A DNA stretch of 14,435 nt from Desulfobacteraceae bacterium (GCA_007136525.1 SLGU01000075.1:1-14435); one strand, 5' to 3'. Numbered from the stretch's first letter, positions 1 through 8,110 are shown. A program made the numbers and translations. Notes: a model not told the origin generated them from the sequence alone.

Positions 1-1133
1 AGCCTCAAAAATGCGCCGCCGCCCGTCGATATATATGAAATCCGGTCCTTCTGCCCGCTGCTGTGAACCGCCACATCCGTGTCGCCGCCGCCGACGATGG
101 ACAGTGCATAGGAATCCGCCACACTGTAGACCATGGACAACGTGCCGCGGCTGAAGGCGTCCATTTCAAAAACGCCCATGGGGCCGTTCCAGACAATGGT
201 CTTGGCATTGTAAAGGGCCTCGTCAAACAGCAGGGATGAGGCCGGCCCGATATCCAGGGCCATCCAGTCGTCGGGGATCTCCTGGAAAGGAACGATCTTG
301 GTTTCCGCCTTGGGATTCATCTCCTGTGCAACGACCGCATCAACGGGGAGGTAAAACTTGATGCCCTCTTCCAGGGCCCTCTGCCGGAGGCGTCCCGCGG
401 CCTCGACGAGATCGTCCTCCACCATGGATTTACCAAGGTTGTATCCCATGCTTTTCAAAAACGTGTTGGCCATTGCCCCGCCGATAATGAACTTGTCGAC
501 CCGTGAAAGCATGTTTTCCAGGGCGCCGAACTTGCTGGACACTTTTGCGCCGCCGACAATGGCCACGAGCGGTCGCTTGGGCTTGTCCATGGCTTCCTGA
601 AAATACTTGATCTCCTTGATCAGCAGAAAACCGGCCCCTTTCTCTTCCTTCCGGGCTGCGATGGCGCTTACCGATGCATGCTCGCGGTGGCTGACCGCAA
701 AGGCGTCGTTGATAAAAACATCGCACAGGCTTGCAAGGGCGGCGGCGAATTCAGGATCATTTTTTTCCTCCCCCTCATGGAACCGAAGGTTCTCCAGAAG
801 CAGCACATCGCCTTGCTTCATGGCTTCGATCCGTTTTTCCACTTCCGGGCCGATACAATCCGGGGCAAGGGTTACATCCTGCTGCAAAAGGCGCCCAAGG
901 CGCTTAGCTACCGGCTTGAGGCTCAGTTTTTCAACGATTTTTCCTTTCGGGCGCCCCATATGAGACATGACAATGAGCTTTCCCCGGTGATCCAGAACGT
1001 ACTTGAGCGTCGGCAGAACCTCGCGTATCCGGGTATCATCGGTTATATTCTGCTGATCATCAAGCGGGACGTTGACGTCAACCCTTACCAGTACACGTTT
1101 GCCTTCCAGATTCATCGACTTGATGGTTTTCAT
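1..1133 (-). CDS. pgk: Phosphoglycerate kinase (C-terminus cut by window edge)
   Basis: Cytosolic enzyme that interconverts 1,3-bisphosphoglycerate plus ADP and 3-phosphoglycerate plus ATP in glycolysis and gluconeogenesis. The frame is open from the ATG at 1133 to the left edge, giving 377 complete codons. The family is usually about 390-400 residues, so only some 15-20 are missing. Visible family blocks in order are RVDVNVP near residue 17, [71 protein letters not shown], and the nucleotide-loop block GGGDTDVAV followed by ISTGGGAFL. The start is supported by GGAGG four bases upstream; a second in-frame ATG six codons later is less well placed. It is the last visible gene of a minus-strand run, 14 nt after the small cysteine protein. 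Identification is very secure. Confidence 0.97.
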   Translation of the reverse strand, partial: MKTIKSMNLEGKRVLVRVDVNVPLDDQQNITDDTRIREVLPTLKYVLDHRGKLIVMSHMGRPKGKIVEKLSLKPVAKRLGRLLQQDVTLAPDCIGPEVEKRIEAMKQGDVLLLENLRFHEGEEKNDPEFAAALASLCDVFINDAFAVSHREHASVSAIAARKEEKGAGFLLIKEIKYFQEAMDKPKRPLVAIVGGAKVSSKFGALENMLSRVDKFIIGGAMANTFLKSMGYNLGKSMVEDDLVEAAGRLRQRALEEGIKFYLPVDAVVAQEMNPKAETKIVPFQEIPDDWMALDIGPASSLLFDEALYNAKTIVWNGPMGVFEMDAFSRGTLSMVYSVADSYALSIVGGGDTDVAVHSSGQKDRISYISTGGGAFLR

Positions 1134-1147
1134 GGCTCCTCCGTCGG

Positions 1148-1405
1148 TTATTTTTTCATGCGCCGGTTATGCAGGGTCTTTTTCCTCGACCATCGCGATA
1201 GAAAGGACATTCTTCCCGATTCATATGCCCTGTCGATCTTCTCTCCCTCCACGACCGCCTGGTTTTCTCCTGATATGGCCGCCCTGAGGCATGGTGTCTT
1301 CTGGTCGCAGGCCATGCATTTTTCAGGCGAATGCCTGAGGCCGTCATCCGACATGGGGAATACCTGATCCAGATCGCCGAAGCATGCCGGCTTGTCATCA
1401 TCCAT
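1148..1405 (-). CDS. Small four-cysteine protein of unknown function
   Basis: An 85-aa protein lying between radC and pgk. The frame extends further upstream, but ATG 1405 has AGGAG seven bases before it and sits 31 nt after the radC stop, so this start is preferred. Four cysteines (C8, C30, C33, C39) sit in the N-terminal half, around [16 protein letters not shown], and could bind zinc or an Fe-S cluster. The C-terminal half is rich in Arg and Lys (RWSRKK and RRMKK), which suggests nucleic-acid or ribosome contact. There is no signal peptide or membrane helix. The good ribosome site, the operon-like spacing on both sides and the cysteine pattern argue that it is a real gene. I recall similar short proteins in deltaproteobacteria only as hypothetical, so no function is assigned. 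Confidence 0.75.
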   Translation of the reverse strand: MDDDKPACFGDLDQVFPMSDDGLRHSPEKCMACDQKTPCLRAAISGENQAVVEGEKIDRAYESGRMSFLSRWSRKKTLHNRRMKK

Positions 1406-1436
1406 GGGGTGCTCCTGCAGTAAAAATATAATACCC

Positions 1437-2156
1437 TTATTCAATCTGCTCAAACTGCCGACGCATGCGGGCAATGTGCCCGTTGTCCGCAAAGGAATAA
1501 TAGCGGCCGTTTCCCACGACCAGGTGCTCGTGGACCGTTATGCCCATGGTCATGCAGGCCATTACCAGCCGCCGGGTAATATCCATATCGGCGCTGGAGG
1601 GCTCGGGATCGCCGGACGGGTGATTGTGCGCGAAAATAACTGCGGCCGCCCTGTGGTTGAGTGCCGCCCGCACCACTTCGCGGGGATAGACCGAACTTGC
1701 GGTCAACGTGCCTTCAAACAGCGTTTCAACGTCAAGGACGCGGTTTTTCGCATCCAGAAAAAGCACTTTGAAACACTCGCGGTCCCGGGCTGACATGGAA
1801 TGATACAGGAAGTCGAAAAGGGCCGCCGCGTTGTTCAGCGCCTCTGATTGAATGACCTTTTGCTGAAGGAAACGTTCCGACACCGCCGGGATCAGCTTGA
1901 TGCCGAAAACATTCTTGGGGCCGACGCCCCGGACTTCGCAAAGCTCGCTTAAAGGCGCTTCAAATACACCCTGGAGGGTCTTAAACCGTTTGAGGAGCCC
2001 CTTTGCGGAATCCTTGCAGTCTTTCCTTGGGGTAAACAGGGTCAGCAGAAGCTCGATGACTTCATAATCATGAAACCCTTCCAGGCCCCCCGCAAGAAAC
2101 CGGTCCCTCAACCGCTGGCGATGGCCTTCGGATTTGTGCCGGCTATCGGTATTCAT
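1437..2156 (-). CDS. radC: RadC / UPF0758 family JAB-domain protein
   Basis: A 239-aa member of the RadC family, whose biological role is still unsettled despite the historical DNA-repair name. The N-terminal part carries a helix-hairpin-helix-like segment (LCEVRGVGPK, about residues 72-81), as expected for DNA contact. The C-terminal half is a JAB/MPN domain with the metal signature HNHPSGDPEPSSAD (residues 177-190): two histidines and a distal aspartate spaced as in JAMM metalloproteins. The length is normal for the family. ATG 2156 is chosen because AGGA lies six bases upstream; the reading frame could also open nine codons earlier at a TTG with no clear ribosome site. It follows gpsA by 59 nt and precedes the small cysteine gene, so it is probably cotranscribed with them. 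Confidence 0.93.
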   Translation of the reverse strand: MNTDSRHKSEGHRQRLRDRFLAGGLEGFHDYEVIELLLTLFTPRKDCKDSAKGLLKRFKTLQGVFEAPLSELCEVRGVGPKNVFGIKLIPAVSERFLQQKVIQSEALNNAAALFDFLYHSMSARDRECFKVLFLDAKNRVLDVETLFEGTLTASSVYPREVVRAALNHRAAAVIFAHNHPSGDPEPSSADMDITRRLVMACMTMGITVHEHLVVGNGRYYSFADNGHIARMRRQFEQIE

Positions 2157-2191
2157 GGCTATTCCTGGCGGTTTTCCCTTCAAAAGACGCC

Positions 2192-2210
2192 TTCCGGGCC
2201 GGAACCGGAA
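2192..2210 (-). other. Small GC-rich hairpin between gpsA and radC
   Basis: A 6-bp inverted repeat (TTCCGG, then CCGGAA) with a 7-nt loop fills part of the 59-nt gap between the gpsA stop and the radC start. It has no clear uridine tract, so it is more likely an attenuating or mRNA-stabilising stem than a full terminator. It may also be chance in GC-rich DNA. Confidence 0.25.
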
Positions 2211-2215
2211 TGGGC

Positions 2216-3244
2216 CTATTCCACATCCTCGAGCTCGCTTTTCAGGTTTCGGGTCATCAACTGGTAGACCGCAGCCCTTGGATCGAGATTGTCATACAGC
2301 ACGGCATATACGGAATGGGCGATGGGCATTTCCACACCCAGCTTTTTCGACAGGTTGTAGACCGACTTCGCCGTCTTGACGCCCTCGGCCACCATTCGCA
2401 TTTCAGAAAGGATGTCGCCAAGGGTCTTTCCTTCACCGATCATTTTGCCCACGGTGTGGTTCCTGGAAAGCGTCCCCGTGCACGTCAGTATCAGGTCCCC
2501 CACGCCGGCGAGCCCCGCAAAGGTATGGGGATTGGCGCCCATTCGGATACCAAGGCGCCTGATTTCCGTCAGCCCGCGCGTAATCACCGCAGCCCGGCTA
2601 TTCAGTCCCAACCCCAGGCCGTCCACGATGCCTGAAGCAATGGCGATAACGTTCTTGATGGCGCCGCCCAGCTCGACCCCGATCACGTCCGTATTGGTGT
2701 AAACCCGGAAATAAGAAGTGGCGAAAACAGCCTGAACGTCATTTGCAACATCGATGTCTACCGCAGCCGCCGTAACAACGGTCGGCATTCGCTGTGCAAC
2801 CTCGATGGCGAAACTCGGCCCCGACAGAACGGCCAGCCTTTCCTTTTTCGGCAGCAGTTCCCCGAGGATGCCGGTCATGGTCATATGCGTCTGGTTCTCA
2901 ATGCCTTTTGAAGCGCTGACAACGATAGCGTCATCGGGCAGATGGGCGGCCGCAAGGGTTGCTACGCGTCGCATTTCATGGGACGGCACCACCATCAGAA
3001 CGAGGTCCTTGCCGTCGACGACTTCAGATAAATCATTGGAGGCATACAGGTTTTTTTCAAGTATGATCTCGGGAAGAAACAGCCTGTTTTCCCTATCCGA
3101 GGCAATACTTTCAACGACCTCGGGCTCGTATGCCCACAATTGGACCGCATACCCCTTTCCTGCAAGCAGGTCCGCCAACGCGGTTCCCCAGCTGCCGGCG
3201 CCCACCACCCCGATTTTTGGATTGTGCGTGTTAATCATTGCCAT
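2216..3244 (-). CDS. gpsA: NAD(P)-dependent glycerol-3-phosphate dehydrogenase
   Basis: Cytosolic enzyme reducing dihydroxyacetone phosphate to sn-glycerol 3-phosphate, the backbone for phospholipid synthesis. The 342-aa product matches the family length. An N-terminal Rossmann fold opens with IGVVGAGSWGTALADLLA (residues 11-28). Further blocks are VVPSHEMR, SASKGIE, LSGPSFAIEVA, ELGGAIKNVIAIASG with the expected catalytic lysine K197, and GLAGVGDLILTCTGTLSRN. The start is less certain. ATG 3244 and a second ATG two codons later are both possible, and neither has a strong ribosome site. Only 18 bp separate the start from a palindromic repeat element, so the promoter must lie within or beyond that repeat. 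It heads the gpsA-radC-small protein-pgk run. Confidence 0.96.
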   Translation of the reverse strand: MAMINTHNPKIGVVGAGSWGTALADLLAGKGYAVQLWAYEPEVVESIASDRENRLFLPEIILEKNLYASNDLSEVVDGKDLVLMVVPSHEMRRVATLAAAHLPDDAIVVSASKGIENQTHMTMTGILGELLPKKERLAVLSGPSFAIEVAQRMPTVVTAAAVDIDVANDVQAVFATSYFRVYTNTDVIGVELGGAIKNVIAIASGIVDGLGLGLNSRAAVITRGLTEIRRLGIRMGANPHTFAGLAGVGDLILTCTGTLSRNHTVGKMIGEGKTLGDILSEMRMVAEGVKTAKSVYNLSKKLGVEMPIAHSVYAVLYDNLDPRAAVYQLMTRNLKSELEDVE

Positions 3245-3262
3245 CTATTTCATTTTGTTTTT

Positions 3263-3421
3263 TCAAACCTGACGGCTTCGTAAAAAGTCCAATATCTGCG
3301 TTGCGCGCAATTTTTGAAGAATCTCACGTACGCATAAGTACTATCAATTCTTCAAAAATTGCTCGCGCCTGGATCTTGAACTTTTTACAAAGCCGTCTGA
3401 AAACGACTTTTTACGAGGCCA
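3263..3421 (+). repeat. Palindromic repeat element, copy 1, full-length unit
   Basis: A 159-bp unit whose core at 3271-3397 is an imperfect inverted repeat with arms of about 51 bp. The outer ends begin GACGGCTTCGTAAAAAGT and close with the complement. The inner arm parts AATTTTTGAAGAAT and ATTCTTCAAAAATT are perfect complements. The centre holds a short GTAC-rich palindrome. A second, outer inverted terminus (GACTTTTTACGAGGCC, 3405-3420) follows the core. The unit starts with the 9-mer TCAAACCTG, which recurs at 3422 and 3503. Related elements are at 6322 and, inverted, at 11717. No transposase frame is present, which fits a small non-autonomous, MITE-like element. Confidence 0.85.
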
Positions 3422-3502
3422 TCAAACCTGATGGCACCGTAAAAAGTCCAATATCTTGAACTTTTTACGGCACCATCTGAAAACCGATTTTTTGCGAATG
3501 TG
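3422..3502 (+). repeat. Palindromic repeat element, copy 1, internally deleted unit
   Basis: An 81-bp unit directly following the full-length one. It contains a 48-bp palindrome (3430-3477) in which about 20 of 24 positions pair. This corresponds to the outer ends of the long element joined with the middle removed. The same tail as in the full unit (TCTGAAAAC, then GATTTTTTGCG) closes it. It is bounded on both sides by TCAAACCTG, and the right-hand copy at 3503-3511 overlaps the gyrA stop codon. Confidence 0.75.
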
Positions 3503-5992
3503 TCAAACCTGCTCGACAAGGACGTCATCATCATCAGGATCATCGGCTTCATCGTTGTCCCCGTTTTCAGATTCTGCCAGCCTTGCAGCGCTGACCAGCC
3601 TTTCGTCAGGCTCCATATTGACGAGTCTGACCCCCTGGGTGTTCCTGCTGATCACGGAAATGTTGGCGATGGCCATGCGAATGATCTTCCCGGAACTGGT
3701 CATGAGCATGATGTCGTCCTCGTCGCCGACCAGCAGGATGGTGACCACCTTTCCGTTGCGTTCACTGGTTTTGATCGAGATGACGCCCTTACCGCCCCTT
3801 CGCTGCACCGGGTATTCATCTATGGCGGTGCGCTTGCCGTAACCGTTTTCCGTTGCCGTGAGAAGGGTTTCCCCATGCGTCATCACTTCCATTCCAACCA
3901 ACTGGTCGCCCCTGGCAAGGGTCATGCCTCTGACGCCCCGGGAAATGCGCCCGCTCGGCCGCACGTCGGTCTCATGAAACCGTATGGACTTGCCGAAAAG
4001 GGAGCAGAGAAAAACGTTCCGGGTCCCGTCGGAAAGACGGGCCGCGATGAGCTCGTCCCCTTCATTGAGCCGTATGGCGAAGATGCCGCCGGCCCTCGGC
4101 CTTGAAAATGCCATGATATCCGTTTTTTTGACCAGTCCCTGCCGTGTACACATGAGAATGTTGAGCCCGGGCGTAAAACAGGGCACCGCCAGAACCGTCG
4201 TGAGACGCTCGTCGGGGAGGAAATTGAGAAGGTTGACGATGGCTTTTCCCCTGGACGAACGTCCCCCTTGGGGGATGTCGTAGACCTTGCACCAGTAAAC
4301 CCGTCCCTGGTTTGTAAAAAACATAAACGTGTGATGGGTGGACGCCACGAACAGGTGCTCGACAAAATCCTCCTCCTTGGTGCCCATGCCGGTCTTTCCC
4401 TTCCCCCCCCGGTTCTGCTGCTGGTAAAGGGTAACCGGATTTCGCTTGATATAACCGGACTTGGTAATGGCAACCACCATGTCTTCCTCGGCGATCATAT
4501 CTTCAATGCTGATCTCCCGGGTATCGGCAACGATAAGGGTTCTGCGCGGGTCTCCGAAGGTTTCCTGGATTTCGGTCAACTCATCCTTGATGATATTCAG
4601 GACCAGCCGTTCGCTGGCGAGAATTTCCCTGTACCGGGCGATCGCCTGCAAAATTTCGACATGCTCCTGTTTGATCTTGTCGCGCTCCAGGCCCGTCAGG
4701 CGCTGCAGTCGCATATCCAGTATGGCCTGGGCCTGCAGGTCGCTCAATGCAAAGCGGTTCATCAGCGCCGCCTTCGCCTCTGCAGGCGAAGCCGCACCCC
4801 GGATGAGCGAAACAACCTCGTCAAGGTTGTCCAGGGCGACACTGAGGCCTTCCAGGATATGCGCTCTTGCCTCGGCCTTGTCCAACTCGAAGCGGGTCCG
4901 GCGTATAATGACTTCCTTGCGGTGAAGGATGAAATACTCGAGAATTTCTTTTAAATTCAGCAGTTCGGGACGGCGGTTGACCACTGCAAGAAAAATAATG
5001 CCGAAATTATGCTCCAGTTGCGTGTGTTTGTAGAGCTTGTTTAAGACCACCTCCGCCATCTGGTCTTTCTTCAATGCGATCGCAACCCGGATGCCGTCCT
5101 TGTCCGACTCGTCCCGGACATAGCGGATACCCTCAATCTGCTTGTGCTTGACCATGTCCGCGATTTTCTCGATAAGGGACGCCTTGTTCACCTGGTAAGG
5201 CAGTTCCTTGACCACGATGGTTTCCGTCTGGGCGCTTTTATCTTTTTCGATGTCGACCAGGGCACGGATGCGCAGCTTGCCCCGCCCGGTTTCATAGGCA
5301 TTGCGTATGCCCTCTGTACCGTAAAGGATGCCGCCGGTGGGAAAATCCGGACCGGACAGGTGCGTCATCAATTCAACGATGGAAATGGAAGAATCATCGA
5401 TCAGCGCTTTTATGGCATTGCAGAGTTCGTTCAAATTGTGAGGAGGAATATTCGTGGTCATGCCCACAGCGATGCCCGACGACCCGTTCAAAAGCAGGGA
5501 AGGTACCCGGGCGGGCAGAACAACAGGTTCATGCAGGGTTTCGTCGTAGTTCAACTGCCACCCGACGGTATCCTTGTCAATGTCTTCCAACATCTGGTTG
5601 GCCAGCCGGGCCATCCGGATTTCGGTATACCGCATTGCGGCCGCCGGATCGCCATCTACAGACCCGAAGTTGCCCTGTCCGTCCACAAACGGGTAGCGCA
5701 GGCTGAAATCCTGCGCCATGCGCACGATGGCATCGTAGACGGAACTGTCCCCGTGCGGGTGGTATTTACCCAGGACATCACCGACAACACGAGCGGATTT
5801 CTTGTACGGCTTGTTCCAGTCATTTTTGAGCTCCCGCATGGCGAACAGAATCCGGCGATGCACGGGCTTCATTCCGTCACGCACATCCGGCAAGGCCCTG
5901 CCGATGATAACGCTCATGGCGTAATCAAGATAGGATTGGCGCATTTCGCGCTCAATACTGATTTCGGATATATGCTGCTCGATGTCACCCAT
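3503..5992 (-). CDS. gyrA: DNA gyrase subunit A
   Basis: The breakage-reunion subunit of DNA gyrase, which introduces negative supercoils together with GyrB. ATG 5992 is chosen because GGGAG lies five bases upstream and [14 protein letters not shown] matches the usual N-terminus. The frame stays open 19 codons further upstream, but that part reads as leader sequence. The 829 residues carry the 5Y-CAP domain with catalytic Y122 in [11 protein letters not shown]. The quinolone-determining residues are S83 and D87 ([10 protein letters not shown]), the sensitive types. The C-terminal pinwheel has QNRGGKG at 526-532 in the first-blade position and a perfect QRRGGKG at 730-736 near the last blade, so the canonical GyrA-box stands where E. 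coli has a degenerate one. An acidic tail (about residues 807-824) ends the protein. gyrB is not in the window. The last three codons equal the 9-bp word flanking the adjacent repeats. Confidence 0.97.
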   Translation of the reverse strand: MGDIEQHISEISIEREMRQSYLDYAMSVIIGRALPDVRDGMKPVHRRILFAMRELKNDWNKPYKKSARVVGDVLGKYHPHGDSSVYDAIVRMAQDFSLRYPFVDGQGNFGSVDGDPAAAMRYTEIRMARLANQMLEDIDKDTVGWQLNYDETLHEPVVLPARVPSLLLNGSSGIAVGMTTNIPPHNLNELCNAIKALIDDSSISIVELMTHLSGPDFPTGGILYGTEGIRNAYETGRGKLRIRALVDIEKDKSAQTETIVVKELPYQVNKASLIEKIADMVKHKQIEGIRYVRDESDKDGIRVAIALKKDQMAEVVLNKLYKHTQLEHNFGIIFLAVVNRRPELLNLKEILEYFILHRKEVIIRRTRFELDKAEARAHILEGLSVALDNLDEVVSLIRGAASPAEAKAALMNRFALSDLQAQAILDMRLQRLTGLERDKIKQEHVEILQAIARYREILASERLVLNIIKDELTEIQETFGDPRRTLIVADTREISIEDMIAEEDMVVAITKSGYIKRNPVTLYQQQNRGGKGKTGMGTKEEDFVEHLFVASTHHTFMFFTNQGRVYWCKVYDIPQGGRSSRGKAIVNLLNFLPDERLTTVLAVPCFTPGLNILMCTRQGLVKKTDIMAFSRPRAGGIFAIRLNEGDELIAARLSDGTRNVFLCSLFGKSIRFHETDVRPSGRISRGVRGMTLARGDQLVGMEVMTHGETLLTATENGYGKRTAIDEYPVQRRGGKGVISIKTSERNGKVVTILLVGDEDDIMLMTSSGKIIRMAIANISVISRNTQGVRLVNMEPDERLVSAARLAESENGDNDEADDPDDDDVLVEQV

Positions 5993-6034
5993 TGCTGCTC
6001 CCGCTGATAAAAAAGGCTTTTGCGCAACACCCCT

Positions 6035-6062
6035 GCCCCGCCGCCGCAAGCGAATGCGGGGC
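6035..6062 (-). other. GC-rich hairpin in the gyrA leader
   Basis: A perfect 7-bp inverted repeat (GCCCCGC, then GCGGGGC) with a 14-nt loop lies 43 bp upstream of the gyrA start, between the small membrane protein and gyrA. There is no uridine run after it on the minus strand. It may be a leader structure or a processing/stability stem. Function is unproven. Confidence 0.3.
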
Positions 6063-6115
6063 GGGAAGGCGATTTTTCAACACGTTTCCAGGCCGTGCCT
6101 GATGACAGGGCTTTC

Positions 6116-6295
6116 TTACGGTTGCTTCCGGCTCAGGTCGATGAACCCTATGGCGGTAAAAACAAGGATAAACAGGAAAACATACACGGCCGTCCAGCTT
6201 TCGGCAAAATGCCAGACAAAGCCTGAACCGACAATGACGGGAACGCCCATTGCAACAAGGATGCCCAATGTTCTTGCAATCGCCGTGGCAGACAT
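6116..6295 (-). CDS. Small two-helix membrane protein of unknown function
   Basis: A 59-aa reading frame preceded by AGGAG six bases before ATG 6295, a very good ribosome site. Two hydrophobic segments (about residues 10-28 and 36-52) are separated by a short polar turn with a Trp-His pair (FVWHFAESW), and the protein ends in a basic tail (DLSRKQP). This predicts a hairpin inner-membrane protein. No cysteine, signal-peptidase site or catalytic motif is visible, and I do not recognise a family. It lies 123 nt upstream of gyrA on the same strand and could be cotranscribed with it. A palindromic repeat begins only 27 bp upstream of its start codon. The ribosome site and membrane pattern make it likely to be real even though it is short. 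Confidence 0.7.
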   Translation of the reverse strand: MSATAIARTLGILVAMGVPVIVGSGFVWHFAESWTAVYVFLFILVFTAIGFIDLSRKQP

Positions 6296-6321
6296 GATTA
6301 CTCCTTCATATTTTTAATAAT

Positions 6322-6481
6322 TCAGTAATTGACGACTTCGTAAAAAGCCCAATATCTGCGTTGCGAGCAATCTTTGAAGAATCTCACGTACGCATACGTA
6401 CTATCAATTCTTCAAAAATTGCTCGCGCCTGGATCTTGAACTGTTTACAAAGCCGTCTGAAAACGACTTTTTACGAGTGTG
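6322..6481 (+). repeat. Palindromic repeat element, copy 2, full-length unit
   Basis: A 160-bp unit closely matching the full-length unit at 3263, in the same orientation on the plus strand. The palindromic core is 6331-6457, with the same inner arms (one base differs on the left: AATCTTTGAAGAAT) and the same GGATCTTGAACT stretch. The outer tail with GACTTTTTACGAG follows. It starts with the 9-mer TCAGTAATT, repeated at 6482 and 6536, where the first locus has TCAAACCTG instead. The flanking words therefore differ between loci while the element is conserved. Confidence 0.85.
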
Positions 6482-6535
6482 TCAGTAATTGACGGCTTCA
6501 CAAAGCGTCTTCTGAACCCGACTTTTACGGGACTG
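6482..6535 (+). repeat. Palindromic repeat element, copy 2, degenerate short unit
   Basis: A 54-bp remnant beginning with TCAGTAATT, followed by GACGGCTTCACAAAG and an inverted terminus close to GACTTTTACGGGACTG. It retains only the ends of the element, as does the short unit at 3422, and is followed by a third TCAGTAATT at 6536-6544. The stretch from 6545 to 6612, up to the thiolase stop, holds nothing I can assign. Confidence 0.65.
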
Positions 6536-6612
6536 TCAGTAATTCAATCAATGATACGCTGATGAGCCGTTGTCAAAAAGCAATGTTCCGACAGCGCCCC
6601 TGGCCGGGACAC

Positions 6613-7902
6613 CTACACGGATTCGATAATCATCGCCATTCCCATACCGCCGCCGATGCACATGGAAATGAGCCCGCTTGCCGCACCGGTCTTTTTCATC
6701 TGGTAAACGGCGCTCACAGCCTGGCGGGCGCCCGTGCATCCGATGGGATGTCCCAGACTGATGCCGCTGCCTACCTGGTTGGGCTTTTCCGTCGGAATGC
6801 CAAGATCCATGATACAGGCGAGCGCCTGGGCGGCAAACGCCTCGTTTAATTCGATCACGTCGATATCGCCGATGCTGCGGCCGGTTTTTTTCAGCACCTT
6901 CCGGATGGCAGGAATGGGCCCTAATCCCATGTAGGCGGGATCAACACCGCCCGAGGCAAAGGCGCTGATTTTTGCAAGCGGGGTCAACCCAAGTTCTTTG
7001 GCCTTTCCGGCACTCATGAGTATGACGGCCGCCGCCCCGTCATTGATACCCGAGGCATTTCCGGCCGTGACCGTCCCGTCCTTCCTGAAAACCGGCTTGA
7101 GTCTGGCCATTTTCTCCAAATCGGTCTCCATGGGACGCTCATCCGTATCGACTACGACATCCCCCTTGCGGGTTTTAATGGTCACGGGCACGATTTCCCC
7201 GGCAAAAGTGCCGTTTTTAATCGCCGCCATGGCCCGGTTATGGCTGAGCACGGACAATTCATCCTGGTCCTGCCTTGAAATGCCGTATTTTTCGACGATA
7301 TTCTCGGCGGTGACGCCCATGTGGTATCCGTAAAAAATCTCGTAAAGCCCGTCATAGACCATGAGGTCCAGTACTTCGCCTTTTCCCGTGACCTCCATGC
7401 GGTGTCCCCACCGGGCTTTGGGAAGGGCCATGGGCGCATTGCTCATGCTTTCCTGACCGCCGGCAATGACGACCTGTGCATCTTCCATCATGATCGATGC
7501 CGCACCCAGGGCGATCGCCTTGAGTCCGGAGGCGCAGACCTTGTTGATCGTAAACGCCGGCGTTTCCTTGCAGATGCCGGCTTGTATCATGGCCTGGCGG
7601 GCGGGGTTCTGCCCTTGGCCGGCAATCAACACGTTGCCCATGATGACTTCATCGATGGTCACCGGGGTGGCGTTCTCATCCCAGGCTGCCGCATTTTTCT
7701 CAAGTTCAGTAACCGGTTCGTCCCTTAAGCGGTCCGGGGCTTCGTCTTTCGCCCTATCGCCGGGCACCGGCCGGAGCCCGGCCCTTGCAACCGCCTCCCG
7801 GATCACTGTTTTTCCAAGCTCCACCACCCCGACGTCTTTTAACGACCCGCCGAAAGCGCCTACCGCTGTTCTGGCCCCGCTGACGATGACGACATCCTGC
7901 AT
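6613..7902 (-). CDS. Acetyl-CoA acetyltransferase (thiolase)
   Basis: A degradative or biosynthetic thiolase that cleaves or condenses 3-ketoacyl-CoA and acetyl-CoA, acting in beta-oxidation, acetoacetyl-CoA metabolism or storage-polymer synthesis. ATG 7902 has AAGGAGG seven bases upstream. The 429-aa product has the nucleophile C123 in [13 protein letters not shown] (353-356), the catalytic H385 in [12 protein letters not shown], and the second catalytic cysteine C415 in [11 protein letters not shown], so all active-site residues are present. It is about 35 residues longer than typical 393-aa thiolases. The extra part lies around residues 45-80 ([20 protein letters not shown] and onward), before IDEVIMGN. 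I recall a similar enlargement in thiolases of sulfate-reducing deltaproteobacteria. It appears monocistronic and diverges from the NRDE-family gene. Confidence 0.95.
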   Translation of the reverse strand: MQDVVIVSGARTAVGAFGGSLKDVGVVELGKTVIREAVARAGLRPVPGDRAKDEAPDRLRDEPVTELEKNAAAWDENATPVTIDEVIMGNVLIAGQGQNPARQAMIQAGICKETPAFTINKVCASGLKAIALGAASIMMEDAQVVIAGGQESMSNAPMALPKARWGHRMEVTGKGEVLDLMVYDGLYEIFYGYHMGVTAENIVEKYGISRQDQDELSVLSHNRAMAAIKNGTFAGEIVPVTIKTRKGDVVVDTDERPMETDLEKMARLKPVFRKDGTVTAGNASGINDGAAAVILMSAGKAKELGLTPLAKISAFASGGVDPAYMGLGPIPAIRKVLKKTGRSIGDIDVIELNEAFAAQALACIMDLGIPTEKPNQVGSGISLGHPIGCTGARQAVSAVYQMKKTGAASGLISMCIGGGMGMAMIIESV

Positions 7903-8010
7903 TTTCGATCCTCCTTGCCTATTGGTAACTGCCCGGCCAATCACCCGAAAGAGCGTTCAGGCCGATCCGAATATGGGGGAACCCGGCCGGATTCCAAATG
8001 TTTTGCCTTG

Positions 8011-8040
8011 ATTATAATTAAATCCCTGCTATCTTGATAA
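8011..8040 (-). promoter_or_regulatory. Candidate sigma-70 promoter for the thiolase gene
   Basis: On the minus strand a perfect TATAAT (8016 to 8011) is preceded, after 18 bp, by TTATCA (8040 to 8035), which matches the -35 consensus at four of six bases. It lies in the AT-rich core of the spacer between two divergent genes and would give a leader of about 100 nt. The same 8 bp ATTATAAT reads as a -10 box on both strands. Confidence 0.4.
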
Positions 8041-8043
8041 AAT

Positions 8044-8049
8044 TATAAT
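8044..8049 (+). promoter_or_regulatory. Candidate -10 box for the NRDE-family gene
   Basis: A perfect TATAAT on the plus strand 61 bp before the start codon, in an AT-rich patch. No matching -35 hexamer is visible at the usual distance. The gene also has no obvious ribosome site in front of its ATG, so expression signals are weak or non-standard. Confidence 0.3.
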
Positions 8050-8110
8050 ATTTAGCAAAATCCAGCATTAAAAACAAGGCTAAATAACAGCAGGTCCACT
8101 GAAAATCATT

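Noticed and set aside
678..1367. A 229-codon plus-strand frame over pgk and the small cysteine gene
   Set aside because: It is antisense to pgk, whose motifs are unambiguous, and shows no recognisable domain.
3238..3459. A 73-codon frame inside the first repeat element (contains SKIARAWILNFLQS)
   Set aside because: The peptide comes entirely from the palindromic repeat and recurs in the copy at 11717 on the other strand. It is a repeat-derived translation rather than a gene, though it may be annotated as hypothetical elsewhere.
3263..3511. CRISPR array interpretation of the repeated units
   Set aside because: Units are long palindromes of unequal length with no constant spacers, and no cas gene is present.
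5144..6007. A 287-codon plus-strand frame antisense to gyrA
   Set aside because: It is a shadow of the gyrA coding frame; composition rich in His, Arg and Gln is typical of reverse-complement translation.
5993..6049. N-terminal extension of GyrA by 19 codons
   Set aside because: The family start MGDIEQ has its own ribosome site, while the extension is Arg-rich leader sequence crossing near a hairpin.
6545..6612. Terminator downstream of the thiolase gene
   Set aside because: Only a weak TGTC/GACA pairing with a large loop was visible; the neighbouring repeat hairpins are better candidates for stopping transcription.
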